Positions 63,953 to 64,000 of a stretch of 64,000 nucleotides of DNA are shown piece by piece. This stretch comes from Bacteroidales bacterium (lineage in GTDB: Bacteria > Bacteroidota > Bacteroidia > Bacteroidales > F082), in assembly GCA_023229245.1 (NCBI GenBank), contig JALNZU010000007.1, forward strand, positions 1 through 64,000, read 5' to 3'. The position numbers were made by a program, and so were the translations under genes. The notes under the pieces were generated by a model. It searched no databases. It was not told where the DNA came from and saw nothing but the letters and a program-made list of their open reading frames with translations. The stretch's first letter is position 1, and each line of letters opens with the position of its first letter.

Positions 63953-64000
63953 CCAGCACTATGATCTCACTCACTCAAACCATAATAAAGAAATCGAATT

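Overview
This window looks like a chromosomal core segment of a member of the Bacteroidota, most likely a Bacteroidales-type organism. The case rests on several things seen together: a PorX-type response regulator with a C-terminal PglZ domain followed by tsaE, a DUF2851 protein, an IPExxxVDY-like protein beside pyruvate kinase, LptE-family and SecG genes beside groESL, a heterodimeric methylmalonyl-CoA mutase, and repeated promoter elements of the Bacteroidota type TAnnTTTG. Genes usually start after A/T-rich leaders rather than strong Shine-Dalgarno sequences. I cannot name the genus. No phage, transposon, CRISPR array or rRNA was seen.

Layout. 1-8.1 kb (mostly minus strand): an S4 RNA-binding protein, der and era GTPases, an initiator tRNA-Met with a terminator (plus strand), aroB-aroA, then the cell-division/RNA cluster coiled-coil protein-zapA-6S RNA candidate-rny. 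8.3-19.6 kb: DUF2851, an AGCS amino acid symporter, msrB, a TPR histidine kinase overlapping a receiver-histidine kinase and followed by a CDF metal exporter, a GH29 alpha-L-fucosidase and an HD phosphohydrolase. 19.8-28.5 kb: porX-tsaE-ald, fabG behind an unusual leader, a membrane VWA protein and a PpiD-like periplasmic foldase. 28.6-38.4 kb: IPExxxVDY-like protein, pyk, pheT, a sigma-54 activator without a sensor domain, lptE, a TPR-like protein, secG and groES-groEL. 38.5-46.2 kb: slyD, a 614-base intergenic region with a promoter and RNA structure, pgk, mutA-mutB and a PLP dehydratase/racemase. 46.4-54.0 kb: an RsmI-like methyltransferase, polyprenyl synthase, rmlA, an RND/MMPL exporter, a lipoprotein and a 2-hydroxyacid dehydrogenase. 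54.1-56.8 kb: the rplM-rpsI-rpsB-tsf ribosomal operon. 57.2-59.2 kb: a compact extracytoplasmic stress module (secreted Arg-rich protein, ECF sigma factor, anti-sigma factor, Spy/CpxP-like membrane-anchored protein). 59.4-64 kb: folE, an endonuclease/exonuclease/phosphatase protein and a TonB-dependent outer membrane receptor.

Most genes are housekeeping. The less ordinary parts are the 6S RNA candidate with its own promoter; the two-kinase phosphorelay in which each protein carries a degraded domain that the other could supply; the structured leaders upstream of fabG and pgk, each holding a very short ORF; a run of three tiny ORFs upstream of the lipoprotein gene at 51.8 kb; and the ECF sigma module. 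Functional statements come from motifs read in the translations; no database search was possible.
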